Shown here: positions 1 through 8,783 of the stretch, one piece after another
How positions within the stretch are numbered: the first letter of the stretch is position 1
How the letters are laid out: the number at the start of each line of letters is the position of its first letter
Assembly: GCF_011369485.1 (NCBI RefSeq)
Contig: NZ_VXCA01000025.1
Coordinates: 310,001 to 374,000, forward strand
Reading direction: 5' to 3'
Origin: Pseudomonas atagonensis
Lineage (GTDB): Bacteria; Pseudomonadota; Gammaproteobacteria; Pseudomonadales; Pseudomonadaceae
DNA: 64,000 nucleotides
Program-made: the position numbers and the translations under genes
Notes under the pieces: generated by a model
What the model saw: the letters and a program-made list of their open reading frames with translations, nothing else
Database searches by the model: none
Told to the model about the DNA's origin: nothing

Positions 1-449
1 GTTTCCAGGGTAGGCGTGAGGACTTCGCCATCTTCCGAAAACCACTGATTGCCCACCCATTTGCCGAGACAAAAACGAGGGGCACGCTCGGCCAGCACGC
101 AACCAGTTTCCATGGAGATCACATCGCAATGCTGTTGCGACTCCAGTTTTTCTTCACCATTTTCAAGCGACAACATGCCGAACACGACGGGGTCGAGCAG
201 TAAGGTTTTCTTGTCAGGACTGAGCCAGTCCAGGTGTCCGTCGGCGCCAACATCGGCACTGAAGAGCGGGAAGGTTTTGCCGTTGGCGGTGAACCATGCG
301 GTCGCCGAATCCACACTGGGCATCGTCCATTTTGTCGCTCTAAACGTCACGGTGTGTCCGTCGATGCCGACTATCGGTGGGTCCTCGGCAAAGGCACTTG
401 TGGCGGCAAGAAAGCTGCCGATCATCAACACCCACTTAAGGCTGGCCAT
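1..449 (-). CDS. hypothetical secreted protein, C-terminus cut by window edge
   Basis: The reading frame starts at 449 and is still open at base 1, so only about 149 N-terminal residues are visible. The N-terminus (MASLKWVLMIGSFLAATSAFA, with cleavage likely before EDPP) is a clear Sec signal peptide, so the protein should be periplasmic or outer-membrane associated. The mature part has several Trp and Cys residues and no motif I recognise. Its start overlaps the end of the upstream gene by 14 bases, so the two are probably co-transcribed and translationally coupled. Function unknown. It belongs to a run of small exported proteins. Confidence 0.6.
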   Translation of the reverse strand, partial: MASLKWVLMIGSFLAATSAFAEDPPIVGIDGHTVTFRATKWTMPSVDSATAWFTANGKTFPLFSADVGADGHLDWLSPDKKTLLLDPVVFGMLSLENGEEKLESQQHCDVISMETGCVLAERAPRFCLGKWVGNQWFSEDGEVLTPTLE

Positions 450-984
450 AGACGATCCTCTTCACCGCCGGGCTTTCTGACATTAGCTGTCTCTTCGTAA
501 CGCCATAGGCATTGATCAGCTCTTCCCGAGATCCCTTCGAGCCAAAAGAGCGTTGGTTATTATCGAAGCTGTATTGCTCCAATCGCCCTGTTGTCGAGTA
601 ATACCCATGCCACTCCGCGCAGGCACCGCAACCACCATATCCGCCTATCGAAACAAGACTGCCCTTGGTGCCTTCCACGCAATCCATCGCCACAACGACA
701 TTGCTCAACATCTTCGTCTTCGCACCGTCGGAAGTGAGTTGTGAAACTTTGCTGATATCGCGTCGAAGCACCTTGCTACCGATGTTGATGGTCTGGTCGG
801 AGCAAACCGGGATAACGTGGGTTTCCGCATCATCCACCGTCACCGATCGGCAAGACGACACCAACACCACTTCAACACCGCCGCACTGCATGACATCGTG
901 TTGGGTGTAAGCATCCGTCGGCGCGGCGAAGGCTGGGGAAGAGAACAACCATGCCAGCCCCCCGAAAAACAAAAACTGATTCAT
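436..984 (-). CDS. hypothetical secreted cysteine-rich protein
   Basis: This 182-residue protein has a Sec signal peptide (MNQFLFFGGLAWLFSSPAFA). An upstream in-frame extension exists, but the ATG at 984 is preceded by AGGA at good spacing and is followed directly by the signal peptide, so it is chosen. The mature part has several Cys residues, including a GGYGGCGACAEWHGYY segment, which suggests disulfides in the periplasm. No family is recognised. It is in the same direction as its neighbours, 19 bases from the upstream gene. An immunity or envelope role is possible but only inferred from its exported nature and its neighbourhood. Confidence 0.65.
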   Translation of the reverse strand: MNQFLFFGGLAWLFSSPAFAAPTDAYTQHDVMQCGGVEVVLVSSCRSVTVDDAETHVIPVCSDQTINIGSKVLRRDISKVSQLTSDGAKTKMLSNVVVAMDCVEGTKGSLVSIGGYGGCGACAEWHGYYSTTGRLEQYSFDNNQRSFGSKGSREELINAYGVTKRQLMSESPAVKRIVYGQP

Positions 985-1003
985 TAAGAAATCCTTTTCG
1001 CCG

Positions 1004-1375
1004 TTAACCAGCCTGTTGTTCCGCCAAGCACTTTGCATAGCCGTCCGCAAACTTGGCGTCGAATGACAATGCCACCGGTTCATCCAGCTCGGCCGAGGTG
1101 TTGAGCAATTCTTGGGTAGCCGGGGTGTATTTGATCCAGCCAATCGTGCCGGTGCCGTCGGTCTCGAAGAACAACTGAGCGCGCACTACTTCACCGTCGT
1201 CCTCGTCGATCAGCAAATTGACCTTGTCCTTGCCGACATAACGGAACGGAAAATCGCTGCTCCTGACAAGCTCAGTAAGGTAGCCGTAGCAACTCCCTTC
1301 GCTGGCAGTCGCGGGCAGCGAATGAGGTAATAGCGAAAGCGCAATCAGCGCAGACCGAATGAAAAACCGGTTCAT
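1004..1375 (-). CDS. hypothetical small secreted protein
   Basis: This 123-residue protein has a signal peptide (MNRFFIRSALIALSLLPHSLPATA). The ATG at 1375 is preceded by GAGGAG and fits the signal peptide; an ATG 15 bases further upstream would add five residues and overlap the preceding gene. The mature domain is about 95 residues, acidic, with a single Cys near each end (SCYGY and AKCLAEQ), and could be closed by one disulfide. No known family is recognised. It lies 4 bases after the stop of the upstream gene, so it is part of the same transcription unit. Confidence 0.65.
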   Translation of the reverse strand: MNRFFIRSALIALSLLPHSLPATASEGSCYGYLTELVRSSDFPFRYVGKDKVNLLIDEDDGEVVRAQLFFETDGTGTIGWIKYTPATQELLNTSAELDEPVALSFDAKFADGYAKCLAEQQAG

Positions 1376-1379
1376 CCAC

Positions 1380-1886
1380 TCACTCCTCATCCATCGGCGA
1401 CGATTCCACGTCGGTCATGCTCAGCAGCCGGAATTCGTTGCTCACAAACTCGTAATAACGATCCCGATTACCGCTTTCCAAAGCATTCCCTTGCGCATCT
1501 TCTTCGCCGTCGAGCGTGATGCCGGACACGATGATCATGCGGCTCTCGGGTTGGTAAACCATGCCGAACGTACTGCTGTCGTAAGCATTCGGCAGACCGC
1601 CAACGACTTCCCCAGTCTGAGCGTCCAGCACTTCGCCGCAAATGGCGCTACCGCCACAGCCGAGCCTGTGAAGGATGTAATGGCCGGCGAAGTTGACCTT
1701 GCCTTTCAGGGCTTGCACCCGTGCCTGATCCATCATTGGGCTGCTGTTCTCTTGCGGCACCAGCTTATGGTTGAGGCCGTTGAAAACTGGCGTGATGGTG
1801 TAATCCTTGAAGGCTGGATCGGCAGCGAATGCCATGGACGCGGCAGCCAATATCAAGCTGCCGAGAAGAACCGAAAATCCTTTCAC
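1380..1886 (-). CDS. hypothetical secreted protein with FAGHY/GCGGSAICG segment
   Basis: The likely start is the GTG at 1886, with GGAG seven bases upstream, giving 168 residues that begin with a signal peptide (VKGFSVLLGSLILAAASMAFA). A longer in-frame reading exists but lacks a ribosome site and would bury the signal peptide. The segment VNFAGHYILHRLGCGGSAIC, followed by a D-x-x-T-G-E-V-V strand, resembles small periplasmic proteins commonly left as hypothetical. The C-terminus is acidic. Lies 37 bases downstream of the preceding gene. No enzymatic motif is visible. Confidence 0.65.
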   Translation of the reverse strand: MKGFSVLLGSLILAAASMAFAADPAFKDYTITPVFNGLNHKLVPQENSSPMMDQARVQALKGKVNFAGHYILHRLGCGGSAICGEVLDAQTGEVVGGLPNAYDSSTFGMVYQPESRMIIVSGITLDGEEDAQGNALESGNRDRYYEFVSNEFRLLSMTDVESSPMDEE

Positions 1887-1923
1887 GCTGTAGCTCCGTC
1901 GACGTAATGCATTTTGGGGATGT

Positions 1924-2652
1924 TCATTCAAAGGCAATGCCGCGCACCGCTTTCTTGATTTGCTCGAACCCTTCGTTGCTGATCGCCAGCGGGGCGGATG
2001 AACCCGATTCCGCCGAGCCAATCAGCACGTCTTTGCCCCTCAGCAGGCAAAAAGCGATGCGGGTAATGTGCCGTCGTGACTTGTCGTGGAAACCGAAGAT
2101 GAAACCCGAAGAGTTCTCCCCACCCCATTGTTCGAAGGTGTAGGTGTTCGCACGACCGGCCAGCGAGTTGGGCACCCAGCCCTGATCGGTAAGGGTCGCC
2201 GGGCACCTTCGGTCGTTGTCGTCACGCAGGACTTGCACCGCAAATGCATCGTCTACCGGGGGTTTCCAGTCGGTGAGAAGCGAAAAGTACTCCGAGTTTT
2301 CACACATCAAACCAAACCACGGCTGCCTCAGGTCGCCATGTTTCTCGAAGTGCCAGTCGGCACCACTCGACGTCTGCGCTTGCCACAAGCTGGGGGCGCT
2401 GGACGGATTGGGCAGTTGTTTGGCTGCGATAAATACCGAATAGAAATCGTCGAACTTCAGCCATTGGTTCTGCAGCAGCGGCATGGAGAACCGACACGAA
2501 CCCATGCCTACAACTGTCTCGGTCGGGCCTTGCGCAACCGGCGACTGGCCGGGCTCGTTACCGACCAACACAGCAGCTGCGGCGGTCACATAACCCATCT
2601 GTAAAAGCACGACCAGACCAATGATCAATTCGCGGAGGCATCGTAGTTTCAC
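1924..2652 (-). CDS. hypothetical exported protein
   Basis: This 242-residue protein has an N-terminal hydrophobic segment (LIIGLVVLLQMGYVTAAAA), either a signal peptide or a membrane anchor. The start codon overlaps the stop of the upstream fusion enzyme as ATGA (2649-2652), a strong sign of translational coupling. The rest is rich in Trp and Phe and has paired Cys residues (GMGSCRF, GLMCENS, DRRCPA, FCLLRG). No family is recognised. The coupling suggests its function is tied to the upstream fusion protein, but nothing in the sequence says how. Confidence 0.65.
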   Translation of the reverse strand: MKLRCLRELIIGLVVLLQMGYVTAAAAVLVGNEPGQSPVAQGPTETVVGMGSCRFSMPLLQNQWLKFDDFYSVFIAAKQLPNPSSAPSLWQAQTSSGADWHFEKHGDLRQPWFGLMCENSEYFSLLTDWKPPVDDAFAVQVLRDDNDRRCPATLTDQGWVPNSLAGRANTYTFEQWGGENSSGFIFGFHDKSRRHITRIAFCLLRGKDVLIGSAESGSSAPLAISNEGFEQIKKAVRGIAFE

Positions 2653-5099
2653 GTCACATCCTTCGAATTGATCAATTGCAACTCACCATCCCGATACAAC
2701 ACCTCACACCCCACCCACGCCGGATCCACCTGCGGCATCACCGCCGACGGCTTGCGCAACTCGCGCAACAGAGTCGAGCCATGCGACAAGCGTCCGCCCA
2801 TCCGCGCAATCACCGCCCGCGCCGTTTGGTAATGCGCATGCCGCCCCGGATCGAGGGTGTCTTCGAGCAAGATGTCCTCGCCGAGGATGCCCCGCACTTG
2901 CCCCGGATAAATCATGAACCCGGTCGCCTGCTCGGCACCTTCGCGACCGTCCTGCCAGAAGCTGCCGTCTCGGGTGCGCACGTCGGGATGCGGCGCGAAC
3001 CAATGCTCGCGGTCCGCCAGGGGCATGGCGTGATGAAGCCGGAAGAAGATGCGCATCAGGTTGTCGCGATACCACTCGCGTACTTGCAGGTAGTAGCCGC
3101 GCAGGCCCGGCAGGCCGGTCGAATGGGCGAGGCGGATCAGACTTGGCCATTGCGGGAATACCTGTAACGGCAGCTCAGTCGCCGTAGGCCGAGGCGTAGC
3201 GGGATCGGTTTCCCATGGCAGTCGATGAGGGCTGTTTTCAAGGTTGTCATAAGCGGTCGGCGGGCGGCCCAGCGCATCGCCGCCACTGCTGGCCAGCGTC
3301 GTGGCGATGCACAGATTGCCTTGCACGACGAACACGTAAAACCGGGTGAACCAGTCTGCGAGTTGCTGGCCGTCAGCTTTTTGGGCGACGAGTTCGGCCA
3401 GCTCTTTATCAAAGCGCTGCAAGCCATGTTCAAGGCTCAGCAGATGCCCGCGAGCGATGCGTTGCATGCGCAAAAACAGCGGCAACGAACGCAATATCTT
3501 TAGCGGTTGCCACGGCAAATGCGGCGTCGCACCACCGACTTCACCAGCGTAGTTACTCGCGCTGATGCCCCAGTCGGCCAGCCGGGCGAGAAACAGATCA
3601 TTGTTGATGTAGGACGCTCCGCCGAACACTGCGGTGAACGGCTCGTTGTCCTGCAGCACCCGCGCATCCCAACGCGCCATGATCGCTGGGATACTCGCGG
3701 CAGCTCGGCGTTGGGCGTATTCCACCAGTACGCTCGGTTGCTGCGGCAGGATCTCGGCGATGTTGGCGGCGGTCAGGTGTCGGCGCCAGCCGTAGTCGCT
3801 GATCGGCCGGTATTGCAGCAGCCACAATTGCGCACCGTCCCAGGCCCATTCGACGTCGCCGGGCACGTAGTGAAAAACGCGCAAAACGTCTTGCAGAAAC
3901 TGCCAGAGCAGCGCTTCGGTCAAACCGTGCGTGGCGGTAAATGCACCGCTGCGCCAGGCCTCACCGAGCCGCGACAGCGTGGCCCGTTCAGGGCTGTCGT
4001 GACCATCGGCCAGCGACTCCAGATGGCCTTCAACCCATTCCAGTTCAACCGACAGATGCCGGACAAACGCGATCCCGGAAACCTGCGGCGTGATGAAACG
4101 CTGCACCACCACTTCCTCGACGCCTTCGGCGGTCAATTCGGCGATACGCGTCGGTACGTTTGCGCGCGGCTCGCGCAGGTAAGTGGTACTCAGACCAGCG
4201 TTCGCCGAATCGGCCTGATCTTCGCCATAACTGGAGGAGCGCACCGCCCAGGTCACGTCGGGTTGCGCGGCGAGAAACGCTGACAGACGCGGATCATCGC
4301 AATCGTTGAGGGTCAGCGCCGCCGGCACCGCTTGCCTTGCCAGTTCAGCGAGGCGCAAACGGCCGCCCTTGGTGTGCGCGACGAAGCCGCGCTCGCCCGA
4401 CTCCAGCCACTGCGCAAACCGCGCGGGCGCGTCGATCCACGGGTAATGACCCCAACCGGGTTTCAGGCTGATGGTCAGATCTGCGCGCGCAAGAATCGCC
4501 GACCATGCCGCCGCTTGTTCGATGCCGAGCACCTTGTCCTGATCGCCCCAGACCAGCTCGACCGGGTCGGTGATCCACTCCAACAATGGCAGCGCGGTGT
4601 CGGCACGGATCAGATCCCAGTGCGGCACAAACGCACGGCAGCGCGCATAACCGGCGCCCATGCGCTGGTACTGCGCGGGCGTCCAAGTCTGATTGGAAAA
4701 CTTGCGGGCAAACAGCGTCGGTTTATTCGACAGCAACCAATGAATGGTCTTGCGGATTGGCAGCGGCGACATCAACGCAGGCAACCGCCGCTGCCACAAA
4801 AAGGCGCCCACCGGCGCCAGCAAAACACTGCGAGAAAAGTGTCCGGGCCGACGTTGCAGCGCATGCAGCACCAGCAACGCGTTGACCCCGACGGCCATGA
4901 TCGCGCTGCCCTTCTGCGTCATCGCCAACAAGGTCTGCGCGTAGTCCGCGAGATCCTCGCAAGGCGGCTGCGGATTCGCGCCGAAGCCCGGCAACTCCAG
5001 CGGCACCACGTCGTAGCGCTGGAAGTGCGGCAGCGCGTCGTCCCACCAATCGGCGGCGCTGCCGTTGCCGGCCAGCAGGTACATCAACGGCTTGCTCAT
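2649..5099 (-). CDS. alpha/beta-hydrolase fused to RPH-like ATP-grasp/phosphohistidine phosphotransferase
   Basis: This is an 816-residue cytoplasmic protein without a signal peptide. Residues 1-235 or so look like an alpha/beta hydrolase: an oxyanion-type LLAGNGSAADWW start, an acidic residue in VWGDQDKV and a His in GWGHYPW. The nucleophile elbow reads AVGVNALL, so Asn73 replaces the usual Ser. Residues about 240-430 resemble the ATP-grasp domain of PEP synthase (WAVRSSSYGEDQ, VVVQRFITPQVSGIAF, LLQYRPIS). A helical middle section follows. The last 80 residues form the swivelling phosphohistidine domain (GGRLSHGSTLLREL). The PEP-binding TIM barrel of PEP synthase is missing, so the order resembles rifampin phosphotransferase-type dikinases. 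It follows the SDR gene by 9 bases and is coupled to the next gene. The substrate is unknown. Confidence 0.85.
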   Translation of the reverse strand: MSKPLMYLLAGNGSAADWWDDALPHFQRYDVVPLELPGFGANPQPPCEDLADYAQTLLAMTQKGSAIMAVGVNALLVLHALQRRPGHFSRSVLLAPVGAFLWQRRLPALMSPLPIRKTIHWLLSNKPTLFARKFSNQTWTPAQYQRMGAGYARCRAFVPHWDLIRADTALPLLEWITDPVELVWGDQDKVLGIEQAAAWSAILARADLTISLKPGWGHYPWIDAPARFAQWLESGERGFVAHTKGGRLRLAELARQAVPAALTLNDCDDPRLSAFLAAQPDVTWAVRSSSYGEDQADSANAGLSTTYLREPRANVPTRIAELTAEGVEEVVVQRFITPQVSGIAFVRHLSVELEWVEGHLESLADGHDSPERATLSRLGEAWRSGAFTATHGLTEALLWQFLQDVLRVFHYVPGDVEWAWDGAQLWLLQYRPISDYGWRRHLTAANIAEILPQQPSVLVEYAQRRAAASIPAIMARWDARVLQDNEPFTAVFGGASYINNDLFLARLADWGISASNYAGEVGGATPHLPWQPLKILRSLPLFLRMQRIARGHLLSLEHGLQRFDKELAELVAQKADGQQLADWFTRFYVFVVQGNLCIATTLASSGGDALGRPPTAYDNLENSPHRLPWETDPATPRPTATELPLQVFPQWPSLIRLAHSTGLPGLRGYYLQVREWYRDNLMRIFFRLHHAMPLADREHWFAPHPDVRTRDGSFWQDGREGAEQATGFMIYPGQVRGILGEDILLEDTLDPGRHAHYQTARAVIARMGGRLSHGSTLLRELRKPSAVMPQVDPAWVGCEVLYRDGELQLINSKDVT

Positions 5100-5108
5100 G
5101 AGCGATCC

Positions 5109-6503
5109 TCAGGTCAGATCGCGCAGAGCGGCGTCGAGGGTTGGAAAACGGAATGTGTAGCCAGCCTCGGTCAAGCGCTTCGGCACCACGCGCTGACCGT
5201 CGAAAAACAACTGCGCCATCTCCCCCGCCATTGCACGCAATGGCGCGGCGGGAATGTGGAACCACACCGGACGCTTGAGGACCTTGCCGGCCTGTTCGGC
5301 GAACGCGGCCTGACTGACCGCTTCGGGCGCCACAATGTTGTAGGTGCCACGCAGACTGTCATCGTTGAAAGCCCGCGCGATCACCTGAAGCACATCGTCG
5401 CGATGCACCCAGCTCAGGATCTGCCGACCATCGCCCATGCGCCCACCGAAGCCCAAGCGGAACGGCATCAGCAACGGTGTCAACGCACCGCCGGGGCCGA
5501 ACACCACGCCGAGGCGTAGCACCACGTGACGCACACCAAACTCGGCGGCCGGTTGCGCGGCGGATTCCCAACGCGCACAGAGTTCGGCCATGAAGCCATC
5601 GCCCTTGCTGGCGTGTTCGTCGAGGCTTTCGCTGGCATCGCGTACGCCGTAGTAGCCGATGGCCGAGGCTTGAATCCATAGCGCGGGTTTGTGCTTGGTA
5701 TTCTTCAGCCAGGTCATCAGCGCTTCGGTGGTGCCGACTCGGCTGGCGAGCAGTTGCGCCTGACGCTTGGCAGTCCAGCGTGGGCCGGCGACGGGTGCGC
5801 CGGCGAGATTGATCACTACGTTGAAGGTTTCGTCGTGGCTGAGTTCGCTGAGCGAATGCACACAGCGGGCTCGGCCGTTGAACAGATTGGCCGCATTCAA
5901 CGGATCGCGCGTAAGGACGCTGACCGAATGGCCCGCGTCGAGTAATTGATTGACCAAGGCTTCACCGATAAAACCGGTGCCGCCAGTGATCAGCACACGC
6001 TTGAAAGCTCCGCCGGCAAACGGGTTGGATTGGCTCGGAGCCTTTACTGAAGGGTATTTTCGGCGGTCATGGCGATACAGCCAGAACAGCGGCGGCAATA
6101 ACACCAGCAATGCAAAACCGTCGAGCCACAGGTGCGACCAGACCTGCTGTTGCGCCGAGAGCCACATATCCTGCGGCGCCCATAACAGGATGCCGGCGCT
6201 CAACCAGCCCCAGACTGCCGGGGCTTTCAAGCGATTGCCCAAGTGCACCAGCGCGAGCATGTACAGCGAATAACTTTGCAGCGTCGCGCCGAACAGCGCG
6301 AGCCACCAGACCTGTTGTTCGTGGCCGGCGGCGGGTACTGCGTCGGCGCCCCAGAATGCGAGTTCGAGGGTGTGCAGATAGCCGTCGAGTAATCCGGAAT
6401 GACCGGCCCATGTCAGGGTGAGGCCGGCAAGTATGTGCACGATTGCGGCGGCGTATAGCCAAAGCACGAATGCTGGGCGAAGCGAGGTAGAGGGGGCTGG
6501 CAT
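5109..6503 (-). CDS. TIGR01777-type SDR epimerase with N-terminal membrane domain
   Basis: The ATG at 6503 has AGGA six bases upstream; an ATG at 6521 is also possible. The first 155 residues hold about four hydrophobic helices. After a short basic linker, an atypical short-chain dehydrogenase domain begins with the NAD(P)-binding motif RVLITGGTGFIGEALV. It continues with INLAGAPV, ASAIGYYG and the W-V-H-R-D-D segment typical of the YfcH/TIGR01777 nucleoside-sugar epimerase-like family, then ends with a DUF1731-like tail (FRFPTLDAALRDL). Most family members are about 300 residues, so the membrane domain is an addition. It is followed closely by the hydrolase/phosphotransferase fusion and probably shares a pathway with it. 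The reaction is not predictable. Confidence 0.85.
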   Translation of the reverse strand: MPAPSTSLRPAFVLWLYAAAIVHILAGLTLTWAGHSGLLDGYLHTLELAFWGADAVPAAGHEQQVWWLALFGATLQSYSLYMLALVHLGNRLKAPAVWGWLSAGILLWAPQDMWLSAQQQVWSHLWLDGFALLVLLPPLFWLYRHDRRKYPSVKAPSQSNPFAGGAFKRVLITGGTGFIGEALVNQLLDAGHSVSVLTRDPLNAANLFNGRARCVHSLSELSHDETFNVVINLAGAPVAGPRWTAKRQAQLLASRVGTTEALMTWLKNTKHKPALWIQASAIGYYGVRDASESLDEHASKGDGFMAELCARWESAAQPAAEFGVRHVVLRLGVVFGPGGALTPLLMPFRLGFGGRMGDGRQILSWVHRDDVLQVIARAFNDDSLRGTYNIVAPEAVSQAAFAEQAGKVLKRPVWFHIPAAPLRAMAGEMAQLFFDGQRVVPKRLTEAGYTFRFPTLDAALRDLT

Positions 6504-6570
6504 TCCGTGTCCTGAGCGCATTCCTTGGGGGTGGGGAGTTTAAAGGAAAATCGTCCGGCTTCGGGGGCTG

Positions 6571-7923
6571 TCAGAAGCAATAACTGGGTTTGATTTCAGT
6601 GGTGGAATTCTTCTTCAGATGCTCCAGACCCAAGTTCGCGTTTTCGTAGCCCTGGGCGAGAGACAGTTGATAGCAGGCCATGGCTCGGGAGGGGTCTTTG
6701 GTGCCCCACTCGCCGCTCGCGAAGGTCGATCCCAACTTGCTGATCGCGACGGCATTACCCATTTTCACAGCGCCCATCAGCGCTTGCTCTGCGAGTGCGG
6801 GATCTTTGCAGGGCCCGTCGAAGGTAAGCTCGTTACCGTCACAGTAAAACTCGGAAAGCCCCATCGCACCGTTGGGCAACGTAGTGGCTGCTGCTTTGAA
6901 TAAAGACTCCAGCGTGTCCGTCGGCACCTGCGGCGCCATACCCGAGAGACTCAGAATGGCAGCTTTGTAACTGGCAAGTGGGTTTCCAGAGCGTGCTGCG
7001 CACAACAGGTTTTCCAACGTGGCTTCAAACAATTCGACCGTGAGCGGTTGATCTTCCGGAGCCCCCAATGCTTCGAACGCCTCGGCACGTTGGTAACAGA
7101 AATTCTCTTCCTTGCTCAGCTTGGGCTTGCTCGCAACGATCAGATCTTTATTACTGATCGACCAGTCTTCAACGCCTTCAAGCACCCAACAGGCCTGCCG
7201 CGAAAAGTTGAAGACTTTGACGTGGCTCCAACCTGCGCGCTTATCCACAACGATGGAATGGCTATCGTCGAGTTCTTGTATCTTGACTCCCAGAATCTTG
7301 CGGGAGGGGATGGGTGCCATTAACGGATAGCCCAACTCGGCCCCCTTCACACCCGTAACGATCGGTTCGAAACGACCGGCTTCGGCTGTCGGTTTCAACG
7401 CGAGCGATTTGACCGTCAACGCCGTAAACCTGCGCTGTGATTGGCCATCGGCAGAAAATGCTGCAAGGAACGGCATGAAGTCGTCAGATGGGCACGCAAC
7501 GCTTTTATCGGATGACTGCTCAGGTTGACCAGGCGCAATCTTGTCCAGATACGCCGAGCGCTCACGACTCATTCTGGCGATGCACGAGTTGACCGCGAAC
7601 ACATGCGCCGGCATCCCCGTCTCGATCTCGAATGCCTCCAACGGACAATTCGCATCGCGCAATTTCAGCCACGCACGTTGCGACTCTTTAACCTTCGCAG
7701 CGTACTCCGCGCCCAATGCCGGATCCGCTCGATAGTCAGACTCAAGTCGCGTCATTAGCTGCTTGTAGCTGACATTCAACTGCGTATCGGCAGCCTTCTT
7801 CGCCGCCTCCGAGCAGGGCACCATTTCCAGGCTTGAGGTGACATGGCTGCAGTCGTCCTGCGCGTACACCGCCGAGACGGGGAGCAACAGCGAGGCCAGC
7901 AGGGTAAAAACAAAACGGTTCAC
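6571..7923 (-). CDS. LprI-domain secreted protein with Sel1-like C-terminus
   Basis: The GTG start at 7923 has AAGGA eight bases upstream and gives 450 residues with a signal peptide (VNRFVFTLLASLLLPVSAVYA). Residues about 22-125 match the LprI/DUF1311 pattern: paired Cys, LNVSYKQLM, ESQRAWLKLRDANCPLEA and a final SCIARMSRERSAYL. LprI of Mycobacterium is known as a lysozyme inhibitor. The C-terminal half contains Sel1/TPR-like repeats (ISKLGSTFASGEWGTKDPSRAMACYQLSLAQGY reads as one repeat). It ends the array of exported proteins downstream of a GH19-type effector. A role in protection from peptidoglycan hydrolases is inferred. Confidence 0.7.
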   Translation of the reverse strand: MNRFVFTLLASLLLPVSAVYAQDDCSHVTSSLEMVPCSEAAKKAADTQLNVSYKQLMTRLESDYRADPALGAEYAAKVKESQRAWLKLRDANCPLEAFEIETGMPAHVFAVNSCIARMSRERSAYLDKIAPGQPEQSSDKSVACPSDDFMPFLAAFSADGQSQRRFTALTVKSLALKPTAEAGRFEPIVTGVKGAELGYPLMAPIPSRKILGVKIQELDDSHSIVVDKRAGWSHVKVFNFSRQACWVLEGVEDWSISNKDLIVASKPKLSKEENFCYQRAEAFEALGAPEDQPLTVELFEATLENLLCAARSGNPLASYKAAILSLSGMAPQVPTDTLESLFKAAATTLPNGAMGLSEFYCDGNELTFDGPCKDPALAEQALMGAVKMGNAVAISKLGSTFASGEWGTKDPSRAMACYQLSLAQGYENANLGLEHLKKNSTTEIKPSYCF

Positions 7924-8073
7924 GGTGTTCTTCCTTGAGTCATTCAGAAGTTATAGATGTCTAGTCGGGCAACGAGAAACACGGCTTGTCACGCATTAAA
8001 GCGCGAGAACATCAAAGACGTGGATATGATTGGGCCATACAAAATGCACTCTTTCATAGAACTGCCTTTTGAG

Positions 8074-8622
8074 TTACTTAAAATCAACCACCCTATCAAG
8101 ATAGCCTTTTATCAAGCCCGCGTTAATATAGGGAAAATGTTGCTCCTCGCCTTCTTGATATCCTTCCATCCCACTTAAATTCTTATCGAACCTGACAAGC
8201 TTGTTCACGGCCAATTTGTCTTCAGCGGTTTCTTCATAACCATAAATCTGATAAAGGGTTCCGTACGTTCCAATCCCCCTGCTTGTAATCTCCCAGGAAA
8301 CCAAAACTATTACGTTCTTTTTACCCCTTACTGGGTAAAAGAAGATTGATTCAATTTTTGGATCAGAGCCTGCCACATCATACTTATCAACAAGGCTTCT
8401 ACCTTCTCCATTATTGCTGCCGACAACATCAAGAACCAAAGAAATCGGATACTCTGCACTCTTTACCTTTAAGAACGAAAGTTCCCCTCCCTTTATAAGG
8501 TTAGTTTTATACGGTCCCTGAATCACTTCACCCTGAAGGTAGTCTACATCTTGCGCACTGCTGGAGCTCACCAAAAAAAAGACAACAACAAACATGTAAA
8601 AATGAAAAATACTGGATCGCAT
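8074..8622 (-). CDS. putative immunity-type exported protein, copy A
   Basis: This 182-residue protein has a signal peptide (FVVVFFLVSSSSA, mature start QDVDYLQG). It is a close paralogue of the protein at 12308-12844: by eye about three quarters of the mature residues are identical, including GSDPKIESIFFYPV, SWEITSRGIGTYGTLYQ and SGMEGYQEGEEQHFPY. Copy B sits directly downstream of a T6SS effector, so this one is likely a duplicated, possibly orphan, immunity gene. The DNA is AT-rich compared with the T6SS core. No known family is recognised. Ribosome-binding sequence is weak. Confidence 0.65.
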   Translation of the reverse strand: MRSSIFHFYMFVVVFFLVSSSSAQDVDYLQGEVIQGPYKTNLIKGGELSFLKVKSAEYPISLVLDVVGSNNGEGRSLVDKYDVAGSDPKIESIFFYPVRGKKNVIVLVSWEITSRGIGTYGTLYQIYGYEETAEDKLAVNKLVRFDKNLSGMEGYQEGEEQHFPYINAGLIKGYLDRVVDFK

Positions 8623-8783
8623 TTTGATTGATGCTCGCGAGGTAGCTATTGCTTGAAATCAACATCCCTATCACACGAAAGATTTCGAACACACCCAATA
8701 TACCTGCCCTGACTTTTAAGTTATGAATATGGGGGCCAGTCCATGCTCTGCCTCTGAAATGTAACCCGCCCCCACTCAACTCA

